From Bacillota bacterium (GTDB lineage Bacteria; Bacillota; Sulfobacillia; Sulfobacillales; Sulfobacillaceae): a stretch of 63,696 nt of DNA. Of the stretch, positions 1 through 8,479 are shown in pieces; position 1 is the first letter of the stretch; every line of letters begins with the position of its first letter. The notes beneath the pieces are model-generated. The model saw only the letters and a list, made by a program, of their open reading frames with translations. It was not told the DNA's origin and made no database searches. A program made the position numbers and the translations under genes. The stretch is taken from contig JAJZZP010000105.1 in the NCBI GenBank assembly GCA_021797515.1, forward strand, positions 1-63,696, in the 5' to 3' direction.

Positions 1-113
1 CGAGTCCACGGGGAACCGGTCGCCTAGGCAGACGTGATGACCATAAAATACCAAACGCACGGCGTTCGCGTCGGGCTTGGATGGGTGTGCCCTGACCCCC
101 ATTTGGGGCAGTT

Positions 114-284
114 TCAGGGTAGAAAGGTCTCTTGCACCAAATCTTCCACCATCTCAGGCGGACTTCCCGCCATCCTTATCAGACGAGCCAGAGGTTCTGC
201 ATACCGATCAAACAGGGGGCCCATTGCTTGCCGGTTGCCTTCAGTCACTTGGCGGCAAAGTTCTTCATCCGTGGGTGACACCAT
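114..284 (-). pseudogene. ECF sigma factor, N-terminal stump
   Basis: An ATG at 284 behind a strong AAGGAGG site opens a 56-codon reading frame that ends at TGA 114-116. The peptide reads like region 2 of an ECF sigma factor: LFDRYAEPLARLIRMAG, then the hallmark DLVQETFL. The frame stops immediately after that motif, where intact proteins continue for about 110 more residues including the DNA-binding region 4. Positions 1-113 contain no continuation in any frame, so the gene was probably cut by a deletion or insertion whose far side lies outside the window. It follows the ABC operon on the same strand with a 21-base gap, as ECF factors often do beside bacitracin-type transporters. A working sigma factor is unlikely. 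Confidence 0.7.
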
Positions 285-305
285 TCGCCCTCCTTATGCA
301 TCAGT

Positions 306-2259
306 TTAAGGATATCGCAGCCGAGCCTGTTTGAGGACTTGGTCTATCTGAGTTCGCGTCAATGTTCCCCGTTGCAGCAAATGTCTGAACTGTAGGGCAC
401 TCCAATGAAAACCAGCCGGAGACAGACTTCTCACTTCCCCTATCAACGGGCCCAGCCGATAGTTGTCCGCTAGTCCATAGCGTGCCAACATGGCCGACAC
501 CAAATGATGGGTCACGGATCCTTGCCTTACCAAACGTTGCCCTCCGGTAATCCAAAGATTGAGCAGGCGCCGAGGTAGGCCGCTTGCCATCTGGAACACC
601 GGCTGATTCACCGTGTTATCTCCTAAAGCGGTGCGCATCCCCGGAGCTACCGGATAAGAAGATTCGCTGTTGGCATGAGGCCATGCCGCCCGGGACAGGG
701 ACACAAACGGCGGTTCCCACTCCATCGAGCCATTCCACACCAGCGACCCAGGATATGGTGGACCCAGAGCACGCATCAATCGTTTTAGCGTGGCGGCCCC
801 GCGCAACGCTTGCATTACTTGACCGGTTTCATCCCCTCCGGCATAGATAAGTACACCCGCAAATGGCACCGGTGCCAAGTGTCCCAATACCAGGTTCATA
901 CCCCGCCCATACCCAGTCAATGATCCGGTGCCGTTCAAACTGCCATAGCCACTGACCGCGGCCAGATCTTTCGGCGTCCAAATATGGACTTGCCAGGTCT
1001 GGTTCTCTTGGGTTGAGGTAAGAGGGTACCAGGTCGCGGCAGACAACAATGCTCCGGAAGGAGAGGCAAATGCGCTGACCGTGCTATTATATTCACCCCA
1101 TAATATTAAACGACCGTTCCAAGACAGGTCCACTGTCACGTCCTGGCCCTGATGAATCAGATGGTCTACCCAAATCCACCCGTGTTTCCGGGCCGCATGC
1201 CATGAGACCGAATGGCGATTCACCTCAACGTTGGTAATGTGAAATTCGGGGTTTAAGAAAAGCGGGATGCGGGACAAAGCCACTCGACTCGTGACATTCA
1301 GCACACCTTGTCCGCTGATCCACGACCCGTGTTCCATGCTAAGGGAAATATGTGATGCGGTAATCGCCACAGGTTCCTTTGGGCCCTGGTGAGCCCATGA
1401 AATGATTTGATTTTGCGTGATTCCTTGAGACGGTTGCCACAACCCATGGCCGAGTGGAAGAGAAATACCAATCACGGCCAACACCATAACCCCTGCCAAG
1501 GTTTTGCTCAGCCTGGTTCGACTAATTCCAGCCCAGATTGCTACCCACCAGGCGACAATTAAGAGAATGACCCACCCCGCAATCAGAGCCAAATCTTCCT
1601 CGAAGGGACCAAATCCCCACACCGGGGACAAGGTGTCAGTAAGCCAACCGAAGGGGTTAATTTGAAACAGTGGGGACCCATCCGCTGTGCCACCAGCCAG
1701 TGGGACCGATGGCCACCGTGGCCATGGCCGCCAGTATCGGGATAAGCAAGGCCATAACGCTTTTCCAAATGCTAAACAGCCACTGCCCCCAAAGGTATCC
1801 AAAAGAGAGCATGAGAAGATTACCCAAAAACAAAATGCCCATGCCATCCCGTGCGGTGTAAAGGAGCCAAGAACTGCTCGTCCAAAACCCGGCGTCAACG
1901 TGCCATAAGGTGCACAAAAAAGTGAAAACGGTCCCGCTGATGCCGATGGCAAGCAATACCACTACTTGACCCGCGACACGCACCCCTGGGCGGACGGGCC
2001 ACGCTCCGCCAATCCAACGCGCACGACCGCCGCGATCAATTTCCGAAAGCCTGGTGCCTAAGAGCACATAGAGTAGCGGCGCAATGGGCAGCACGGTAAG
2101 ATTGAGACATAAAATCAACGGCGAAGTACCCTGACCGCCTAAAAAAACCACATAACTAACAGGCCAAATTCCGGCAGCAACCAGCCAAATCCACCAAGTC
2201 CTGCTTCTCCACTGATATCGCCACAATATTTGCATTTCTGCCCATACTTGCCCGACCAT
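306..2259 (-). pseudogene. ABC-2 permease with M1-peptidase-like ectodomain, frameshifted
   Basis: The ATG at 2259 follows a good AAAGGGGGAG site and opens a frame rich in hydrophobic segments that stops at 1657. The neighbouring frame, open down to 306, continues the protein from about 1700 (QINPFGWLTDTLSPVWGFG). The two halves join sensibly only if one shift occurs near 1680-1710. The restored product is about 650 residues: six or so membrane helices, then an outside domain of about 350 residues. That domain looks like the beta-rich part of M1 aminopeptidases seen fused to ABC-2 permeases in Firmicutes, but no HEXXH zinc motif is visible, so it is not expected to be a peptidase. It is the third gene of the ABC operon. 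A sequencing error or programmed shift is possible; there is no long homopolymer at the junction. Confidence 0.6.
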
Positions 2260-2261
2260 GG

Positions 2262-2972
2262 TCACTGGTAGCTCCCCCTTTGACGATGCCAATGAAATCC
2301 GCATACTGCTAGTCCCGCCATCAACACGGACACAAGGGCGACCACGATCCGGTTTTCTAGCAGCGGCCAAGACCACATTTGATTACGAGCGGCAAACAGC
2401 ACCAGTTCGTCCCGACGGGGATGGGGAAAGGGCAAATTGCGAACCCCAAGCCCGCCGGTCACAAGAAGAATAAGGACGACTAATCCCGCCCATAAATCCG
2501 TCGTCCACTCCACCGCTGCCAAAACCGCAAACGTGACGAATAGGACGTCAGGAATAACTGAAAGCAGGTCTCTCCCCACCGGAAACGAAAACCCCATCAG
2601 TCTCGCGATGACCTCTACCAATAGGATCCAAGCCACCGAAAAGCTTAGGCACGAGGTCACTCGCAACAGGAAAAGCCAGAAGCTGGCAATGGGGTAAGTT
2701 AGATAAAGAACGCGCCGGGAAGCTAGGATATCCGACTCCATGACCAGCACCGGCAGTGAAGACAATAGCGGCACGAGCAACCCCAACAAATTGGAAAAAT
2801 ACCATCCTGACGCCATCATCCAATAGTGCCGGAAATCTAAAGCACTAGGATAAGGCCCCGGAAGCTTGCCTTTGCTGATGATGACCACAACGGCTAATAG
2901 AATCACTACGCCAGTCATTATCATTAAAGCGGTTTTGGGGATTCTTGCCCATTCACTCTGCAAACGTTGCAT
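2262..2972 (-). CDS. ABC exporter membrane subunit
   Basis: A 236-residue integral membrane protein with about six hydrophobic segments and no soluble domain. The start is ATG 2972 with a GAGGGCGG site; it overlaps the end of the ATPase gene by 20 bases and is followed after two bases by the next permease, so the three genes are translationally coupled. The pattern ATPase, small permease, large permease is that of bacitracin/lantibiotic-type or ABC-2 exporters. The substrate cannot be told from sequence; drug or peptide export, or membrane-stress response, are the usual roles. Confidence 0.7.
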   Translation of the reverse strand: MQRLQSEWARIPKTALMIMTGVVILLAVVVIISKGKLPGPYPSALDFRHYWMMASGWYFSNLLGLLVPLLSSLPVLVMESDILASRRVLYLTYPIASFWLFLLRVTSCLSFSVAWILLVEVIARLMGFSFPVGRDLLSVIPDVLFVTFAVLAAVEWTTDLWAGLVVLILLVTGGLGVRNLPFPHPRRDELVLFAARNQMWSWPLLENRIVVALVSVLMAGLAVCGFHWHRQRGSYQ

Positions 2973-3891
2973 CCGCCGCCCTCAGTTCTGGAAAATTCAC
3001 CAATGCCAGGTATCCGTCTTCGAGATCTGGGGATGCTGTGGCAGAGTGCCCGTCGGGATCCCGGGTTAAATAGCGTACTGTAACGGTTTCACCAGACGAT
3101 GCAATCCGCACCACGACTCGCTCAACAGGTTGCATAGTATTGGGGCGAATCATCCACCGATCTGCCTCTTGTTCCCAGTCGGAAAGCGAAAAACTCTGCT
3201 GAAACACTAAGCCATCAGCTTTACGTACAATGGAAGGTACCGAACCCTCTGCCAACAACTGCCCATGATCCAAGATTCCCACGGTATCGGCTAATCCTTC
3301 GATATCAGACACAATATGGGTGGACAAAACGATGGTGGTGGTAGATGACCACTGCTGCAAGAGGTTTTTCAAATGCACACGTTCACTAGGATCCAACCCT
3401 GCCGTCGGCTCATCCAAAATCAAAAGGGGCGGGGTGCCCAAAAGCGCTTGGGCAATACCCACCCTCTGCTTGGTCCCTCCCGAGAGTTTGGCAATCCGGG
3501 TATTAAACCACTCGTCCAATCCCATCCAGGCACTGACCTGTCGGACCGCACCTGGATTATGGCCAGTTCCTTTCATAACAGCCGCATAATGCAGGTACTC
3601 CTGAATTGTAAGATGTTCTAATAAACCATACTGTTGCGGCACATAGCCCAACATATGGCGAATCTGGCGATCATCGCGGGGGCGCTGCCACTGATCAACC
3701 CGTATTTCGCCGTGTGTCGGTTGCATAACCGTCGCCAAAATCTTCAATAGGGTGGATTTGCCCGCCCCGTTGGCACCTAATAAGCCAAAGATGCCTCCAC
3801 TAAGGCAGAGGTTGATATGCTTGAGAATAGTCTTCTTGCCGATACTATGAGATAAATCATTCACTAATAATTCGGGTGCTGCCACCGACAC
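2953..3891 (-). CDS. ABC transporter ATP-binding protein (export type)
   Basis: A 312-residue ABC ATPase. Walker A is GANGAGKST near residue 40, the signature is LSGGTKQRVGIAQALL and Walker B is LLILDEPTAGLDP, followed by the STHIVSD switch histidine. The last 90 residues form a C-terminal extension typical of ABC-2 exporter ATPases. The start is GTG 3891, or the GTG two codons later which is better spaced from the AAGGGGG site. It is the first gene of the exporter operon and would energise the two membrane proteins downstream. The nucleotide-binding motifs are complete, so this subunit is intact even though one partner is frameshifted. Confidence 0.9.
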   Translation of the reverse strand: MSVAAPELLVNDLSHSIGKKTILKHINLCLSGGIFGLLGANGAGKSTLLKILATVMQPTHGEIRVDQWQRPRDDRQIRHMLGYVPQQYGLLEHLTIQEYLHYAAVMKGTGHNPGAVRQVSAWMGLDEWFNTRIAKLSGGTKQRVGIAQALLGTPPLLILDEPTAGLDPSERVHLKNLLQQWSSTTTIVLSTHIVSDIEGLADTVGILDHGQLLAEGSVPSIVRKADGLVFQQSFSLSDWEQEADRWMIRPNTMQPVERVVVRIASSGETVTVRYLTRDPDGHSATASPDLEDGYLALVNFPELRAADATFAE

Positions 3892-3905
3892 CTGCCCCCT
3901 TAGTC

Positions 3906-3923
3906 CGTCTATGATTAAAGACG
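3906..3923. promoter_or_regulatory. Small inverted repeat ahead of ABC operon
   Basis: CGTCT and AGACG arms flank an 8-base spacer, 15 bases upstream of the ATPase start, with GGGGAAC just upstream on the minus strand. It could be an operator or part of a promoter, but the arms are short and no partner sites were found. Confidence 0.25.
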
Positions 3924-4005
3924 TTCCCCTGAGCAGATTCGGATCACGCCCACTAAAAATCGTGGGACAGTCCCGGCAACAGACACCCTATAATAATTGC
4001 TGACG

Positions 4006-5421
4006 CTACTCTTTTGGCAACGGGAGCACTTCTCCGGTATAAATGGCCAGGCGATAACGGCGATCATAGCGACGGTCGACGTTAGACTCGTCAATGGTTA
4101 AAACACTACCATTAAGCGACATAGGGGCAATGTAGGCATTACGGCGTGTCATGGCCGCAGACAATCCATCAACAAGTTGAAAAATGCGCATCATAGGCTT
4201 TAGTGCCGAGGGGAAGTCAGGTGGCAACTCCGTTTCTCGGGTATGGTGATAACGAATCAGCCATTCTACATCCGTCGTCACATGGTAGTCCTTGTGGGCC
4301 CAATCCGCACTGCGCGCCGCATGAAGATATCCAGGTTCAAACGTATCCCGGGGAACAAACATCTCCCCTGCCCTCAAAGTAGGTTGCGCTTTGCCTATAT
4401 CATGAAAAATAAAGGCTTGGACCAGGGTATCTTTGTCGACCCCCACCAGTTGAAACACTCCAATGTCCTTTAGTTCCGCCATAATTCGCAAACCATTGAT
4501 CACATGGTGATAGGTGCCATCTGGAATGACGCCGGTGACCCGTGCTTGCCCGGTTCCCGGATCATAGATGTCTTGATATTCGGGGGAGGATTTGAGTTTA
4601 GCTTCTACCTTACTGTTGGGCAAGGTGAGGCTAAATGCCATTTCTAGTTCTCGCTGTTGTTGATAGGCACTGACTTCAGCTTGCTTTTGGGGAGTAATGT
4701 CCATGAAGGTAATCAACACAGCCCGCACTTTCCCCTGCTCCCGGATGGTAGCGAATTTAAACAGCACATGACGACCATTTGGTAGCAGCAATTGCCGCTC
4801 GCCGCGGTCGGCGGCTCCCGCCAGTACCTTAGGCACTGCACTGACTTTCAAATATTCCCGCATATGGGGAAACAAATATTGAGCCAACTCCTCATAGGGT
4901 TTCCCCACTACCTGCCCCATATCAACACTCAAGATCTCGGCCCCCGCCGGATTCAGCATTCGGGTGGTGCCTCGATCATCCACGATAATCAACCCAGTAT
5001 ACAACGCATCCAAAACATACTGCTGCAACTGAGCCAGCGGAATATTTCTCCAACTTTCGTCAATAACAGGTTCCGGTGTCGGCTCCCATTCGCGCGACAC
5101 GACCCCCAACAATTTCCCTTCAAAGACCACGGGGATAGAAGACCAATCGGGATGATTACGAAATAATGGCAGCAAGACCTCCGCTTCATCATCGGGAGAT
5201 ACCGTAGCCACTTCGTTCTGGGGCACCATTAGCTGCTCCAAAGTGGTGGCCAATTTGGCATGAGAATCTTCTAGACGCACCACGCCCATTAACCGTTGCT
5301 CGTGATCAACAACATAAAGGATACGATGTGGGCTGGTTTTCACCATCCACTGAATTAACAGGGCGGAGTCCTCGGGATACCCTGAAAGATAGTCGCTGTC
5401 CATTATGAAAGAGGTTTTCAT
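4006..5421 (-). CDS. CBS-PAS-HD domain signalling protein
   Basis: A soluble protein of about 470 residues built of three sensor or output parts. Residues 1-120 look like a pair of CBS domains (RILYVVDHEQRLMGVV and SIPVVFEGKLLGVVS). Residues 130-265 form a PAS domain (GLIIVDDRGTTRMLNPAGAEIL, ending in LITFMDITPQKQAE). Residues 300-440 form an HD domain with YHH at 305-307, the HD pair at 341-342 in FIFHDIGK, and later histidines in YHHTRE. HD domains are metal-dependent phosphohydrolases; CBS domains bind adenine nucleotides and PAS binds haem, flavin or other ligands. The start is ATG 5421, one codon after a possible TTG. It stands alone. A nucleotide second-messenger role is inference. Confidence 0.8.
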   Translation of the reverse strand: MKTSFIMDSDYLSGYPEDSALLIQWMVKTSPHRILYVVDHEQRLMGVVRLEDSHAKLATTLEQLMVPQNEVATVSPDDEAEVLLPLFRNHPDWSSIPVVFEGKLLGVVSREWEPTPEPVIDESWRNIPLAQLQQYVLDALYTGLIIVDDRGTTRMLNPAGAEILSVDMGQVVGKPYEELAQYLFPHMREYLKVSAVPKVLAGAADRGERQLLLPNGRHVLFKFATIREQGKVRAVLITFMDITPQKQAEVSAYQQQRELEMAFSLTLPNSKVEAKLKSSPEYQDIYDPGTGQARVTGVIPDGTYHHVINGLRIMAELKDIGVFQLVGVDKDTLVQAFIFHDIGKAQPTLRAGEMFVPRDTFEPGYLHAARSADWAHKDYHVTTDVEWLIRYHHTRETELPPDFPSALKPMMRIFQLVDGLSAAMTRRNAYIAPMSLNGSVLTIDESNVDRRYDRRYRLAIYTGEVLPLPKE

Positions 5422-5642
5422 CAACTGTTCACTTCCCGGAGTAGGCGTATAGTATCACTTTTTTATCATAACAATGTTGCCGATTCGCAAGCAAAGCCTG
5501 GTCATCTCTTGCACAGTACCGCAAGATTGAGAAAGTCCGCTATGCCTGTCTCCACTACGGGCTCAGGTTGAGTTAATCGGTATCCCCCTCAATCATTTAC
5601 AATCGCTCCTCGGTTACCCAGCCTGGCACTTAGTACTACTTC

Positions 5643-6308
5643 TCAGAAGGTCGCTTGAAGCAAATCTTCCGCCTGTGAAAGCTGCAATCCGCCATTGGAA
5701 ATTTTACTGATCACTCCCTTTTGATTAATAAACACAACCGTGGGGAAATACTTAATCGGCCACCGAGCCAATCCCTGGTGATCAACATAGACGGCGACAT
5801 TAGGTTGGGTCAGATGAAACTGGGCCCGATATTCCCGCATCACCGCAATCATTCCGGCCCGGTTAATAGGATTGCCAATATGGTCGGTGCCGCTAAAGGG
5901 TGGCGAAAACGGACCCGGATTGCCAATCCCCGCGTTAGGCGACACATCAATGATATCGACGGTCACTCCAGGCGTCTTAGCCAGCACCGGCCACACATAT
6001 TTGTCGTCGTAGGCGCAAAATTTACACCACGATGCCATCATGACCACAATGGTCGCCCGGTTCCCCCGTTGAACCGGGTGCCTTTGCCCATCCAGGGCAT
6101 AGGGTTTGTACTGCCACGGAAATGTCTGACCCAGGTTTAATGAGAGTCGCGTAACCGGTGGACCCGCTTGATCTGCCACCGGTTTATGTGTATTACGATG
6201 CGCTTGGATCCCAATCCACACGATAACCAAGACGACTACCACGATCGCGCCCGTAATATACAGCCAACGATAGAATCGTTTTTGGTGCCGTGACGAATGT
6301 TGTGGCAT
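5643..6308 (-). CDS. Membrane-anchored thioredoxin-like protein
   Basis: About 221 residues. A single N-terminal hydrophobic helix (ITGAIVVVVLVIVWIGI) precedes an extracytoplasmic thioredoxin fold with the redox pair in ASWCKFC and the cis-proline-type loop near FPTVVFINQKG. It belongs to the TlpA/ResA-like group that reduces or oxidises thiols outside the membrane. The start at 6308 is preferred because the GGGAGGG site abuts an earlier ATG at 6317 with no spacing. No cytochrome biogenesis genes are adjacent, so the partner is unknown. Confidence 0.75.
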   Translation of the reverse strand: MPQHSSRHQKRFYRWLYITGAIVVVVLVIVWIGIQAHRNTHKPVADQAGPPVTRLSLNLGQTFPWQYKPYALDGQRHPVQRGNRATIVVMMASWCKFCAYDDKYVWPVLAKTPGVTVDIIDVSPNAGIGNPGPFSPPFSGTDHIGNPINRAGMIAVMREYRAQFHLTQPNVAVYVDHQGLARWPIKYFPTVVFINQKGVISKISNGGLQLSQAEDLLQATF

Positions 6309-6359
6309 GATTGCCATCCCTCCCTAGCCCTATGGCTTGCAAATTCTGACTCCCTTACA

Positions 6360-7262
6360 TTATAAGGTCGGGCCAATCCGTTCAATCGCAAACGTCTCGG
6401 TACGCATCTCTTCGACCATGGTGGCGACCCCACTGGCAACCTCCAGGATCCAGTCCACCCACCCGTCAGGCGTTCGGTCCTCCCACATCCCATCTATATC
6501 GTCTAGCAATGTTGGTCGCTGTTTTTCCTCATACCCCAAACGCATCACCGGAACAATGGGATGTCCCCCCAGGTGATGCGCATCCGCTTGAGCAATGATT
6601 AGATGCGCACCGGAAGCTGCCAGTCCGGTGATAAGCGCACTATCGCCGACAGGTGCTTCCATCGCCGCATACTGGACATTCTCCAACATCGGCGCTCCAT
6701 ACGGCAACACCCGGGGCCTTGAGTTGGTCCCCTCTAGCACCCTAAGCCCGCGGTCAAGACACGCTTCAATGAGGTGATGCCCCTGAGTCCCCCAACCATT
6801 AATGGTCCCCACCCCTAAAATGAGGCGGTCCACTGCTACCGCTTCCCGTACGGTGGGGTTCGATGGACTCGACCTCAGAGCGGCAATAGCCTTTTGCGCC
6901 GCCTTCTGACTTCCCCCTGCCGCTTGAATGGTAATCACCTGTGCCGGGTGGTGACGCTCGATGATGCCCTGGTATACTTCTTCGGCGGGTACGCCTTCAC
7001 ACCCGAGCCCAATGACCACCGTATCCCGCACATTAGGATGCGCACCCATGCCGACCAGGGTGCGTAAAGTTTGGTCCCGATCGCGTCCAATCTGGGCACA
7101 ACCTATGGGATGCTCGAAGTAAACCGCATCAGAGATCTCGTGAGCTGCCTCGCGAACAGTGTGCGTCGCACAAACGACTGACGGCAATACCAACAGATGG
7201 TTGCGCACCCCGACCTGTCCGTTGGCACGCACCCACCCGAGAAACTCCCTGGTCTGACTCAC
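6360..7262 (-). CDS. Short UxaA-family paralogue
   Basis: A 300-residue protein whose N-terminus (FLGWVRANGQVGVRNHLLVLP) is that of the large UxaA/altronate dehydratase subunit, including the later GLGCEG and ITIQAAGG stretches. It lacks the middle part of the family: there is no ECGGSD...GLSANP signature, and the protein is about 90 residues shorter than the paralogues at 8458 and 22463. The start is GTG 7262, overlapping the stop of the FAH-SAF gene by four bases, with GGAGGTG in front, so it is coupled to that gene. It may be a specialised dehydratase, or a non-catalytic partner of the SAF domain encoded just upstream. Confidence 0.7.
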   Translation of the reverse strand: MSQTREFLGWVRANGQVGVRNHLLVLPSVVCATHTVREAAHEISDAVYFEHPIGCAQIGRDRDQTLRTLVGMGAHPNVRDTVVIGLGCEGVPAEEVYQGIIERHHPAQVITIQAAGGSQKAAQKAIAALRSSPSNPTVREAVAVDRLILGVGTINGWGTQGHHLIEACLDRGLRVLEGTNSRPRVLPYGAPMLENVQYAAMEAPVGDSALITGLAASGAHLIIAQADAHHLGGHPIVPVMRLGYEEKQRPTLLDDIDGMWEDRTPDGWVDWILEVASGVATMVEEMRTETFAIERIGPTL

Positions 7263-8479
7263 GATAGTTCACCTCCGTCCGTGTTGCCCCGATCTCCCCG
7301 TCCTCTGTAACTTTCCAGGTTATGGGTATGCACATGATCTCCCGGAGCAATAGGGCCACTGGCGGTACCTATCCGCTCCCCATATTTAATGACCCAATCG
7401 CCGATCTCCATCTTGGTTAGTGCCACTTTGTGGCCAAACGGTATCGCTTGATTCACCTTCACCAATCGGGCTCCGATAGTAACTGTCTGGCCAGACGTTA
7501 ACTCGCCCAAAGAGACCGCCACGGTATCCCGAGGATCGATCTGCAACACCCGAGTTGGACCCCGTGCAACGTCAGCCCAGGAAGGATCGATGCGTTGGGC
7601 GACATTAACCAATGTGCCCACTTCCGGAACCGTAATATGAATTTCATCCCCCTCTTCTAGGGCGAATTCATCGGGAGGCACGATGCCGGTCCCCGTCATG
7701 ATGCCGGTCCAGGGGGCTAGTGGCCATTCATGCTGCACCGCGTGAACCAGTTCCGCCACCGACCGACGCAATCGACTCGTATCCGTAATGTCGTGCATCA
7801 CGCGTTCACCTTGCCGCCACACCTCTAGGGTGATGCTTAGATGCGTCCAGTCGACAGTGGATGCTAATACGATGCTGGGTCCGATAGACGCACTATGATG
7901 AAACATCTTTGCTTGCGGCAAGTATAAAGGGTTCATGGCTTCCAGATCCCTTGCCGTCATGTCATTGCCGACAGTAATTCCGAAGAAGGATCCGCGGTCA
8001 TCCAAGATTACCGTTAGTTCCGGCTCCGGTACATGCCAAGTGGCGTCTCTGCGAAGCCCAACAGTCGCGTTAGGACCCACCACGCGAGGTCCCGGTGCTT
8101 TAAAAAAAATTTCTGGTCGTGTGGCATGATACACCTGTGCATAAATATCGTGACCCGTTTGGGTTTCTAGTTGGCGACTCTGTGCATAGGTCGCTCCACA
8201 CGCCCATAACTCACTCAAATCGACGGGTATCACCATCTCTGTCAAGGGCACTGATACCCGCGTGGACCGAGTTTCTAACATTTCACGGGCCCAAGTGTCC
8301 ACCTCGGCCTCTAGAGACCGACAACAATCGACAAGCGATGCCACGGTCTGTATTCCGGGAAACGCATCATCCACCGGCCATAGTGCCCGATCTCCCGCAT
8401 AGGAAATGCCCAGCCTCACCTTCTGGTCTTCCCGCCATCGCGTCAATCGGATTGCGTTCAAGGCATTGCCGCCCCCCAT
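7259..8479 (-). CDS. FAH-family dehydratase/hydrolase fused to a UxaA SAF domain
   Basis: A 406-residue fusion. Residues 1-300 are a fumarylacetoacetate hydrolase fold: PEIFFKAPGPRVVGP, the metal-site PEPELTVIL, and GNDMTARDLEAMNPLYLPQAK. This is the pattern of 2-keto-3-deoxy-aldonate dehydratases such as archaeal KdaD. Residues 305-395 are the small SAF domain of altronate dehydratases, with IPFGHKVAL, DWVIKYGERIG and VHTHNLES. No frameshift is needed, so the fusion is genuine. It overlaps the upstream UxaA gene by 22 bases and the downstream short UxaA by four. The SAF part probably serves as the small subunit for one of these UxaA proteins, physically joining two consecutive steps of sugar-acid breakdown. 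The exact start is uncertain; a TTG at 8461 is an alternative. Confidence 0.8.
   Translation of the reverse strand: MGGGNALNAIRLTRWREDQKVRLGISYAGDRALWPVDDAFPGIQTVASLVDCCRSLEAEVDTWAREMLETRSTRVSVPLTEMVIPVDLSELWACGATYAQSRQLETQTGHDIYAQVYHATRPEIFFKAPGPRVVGPNATVGLRRDATWHVPEPELTVILDDRGSFFGITVGNDMTARDLEAMNPLYLPQAKMFHHSASIGPSIVLASTVDWTHLSITLEVWRQGERVMHDITDTSRLRRSVAELVHAVQHEWPLAPWTGIMTGTGIVPPDEFALEEGDEIHITVPEVGTLVNVAQRIDPSWADVARGPTRVLQIDPRDTVAVSLGELTSGQTVTIGARLVKVNQAIPFGHKVALTKMEIGDWVIKYGERIGTASGPIAPGDHVHTHNLESYRGRGDRGNTDGGELS

Noticed and set aside
34-334. Plus-strand open frames at the left edge
   Set aside because: They lie opposite the sigma-factor stump, which has a strong ribosome site and a recognisable motif; the plus frames have neither.
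3906-3940. ECF-type promoter (GGGGAAC and downstream box) ahead of the ABC operon
   Set aside because: The -35-like word is suggestive given the nearby sigma stump, but the downstream box does not fit a known ECF pattern; kept only as a low-confidence inverted repeat.
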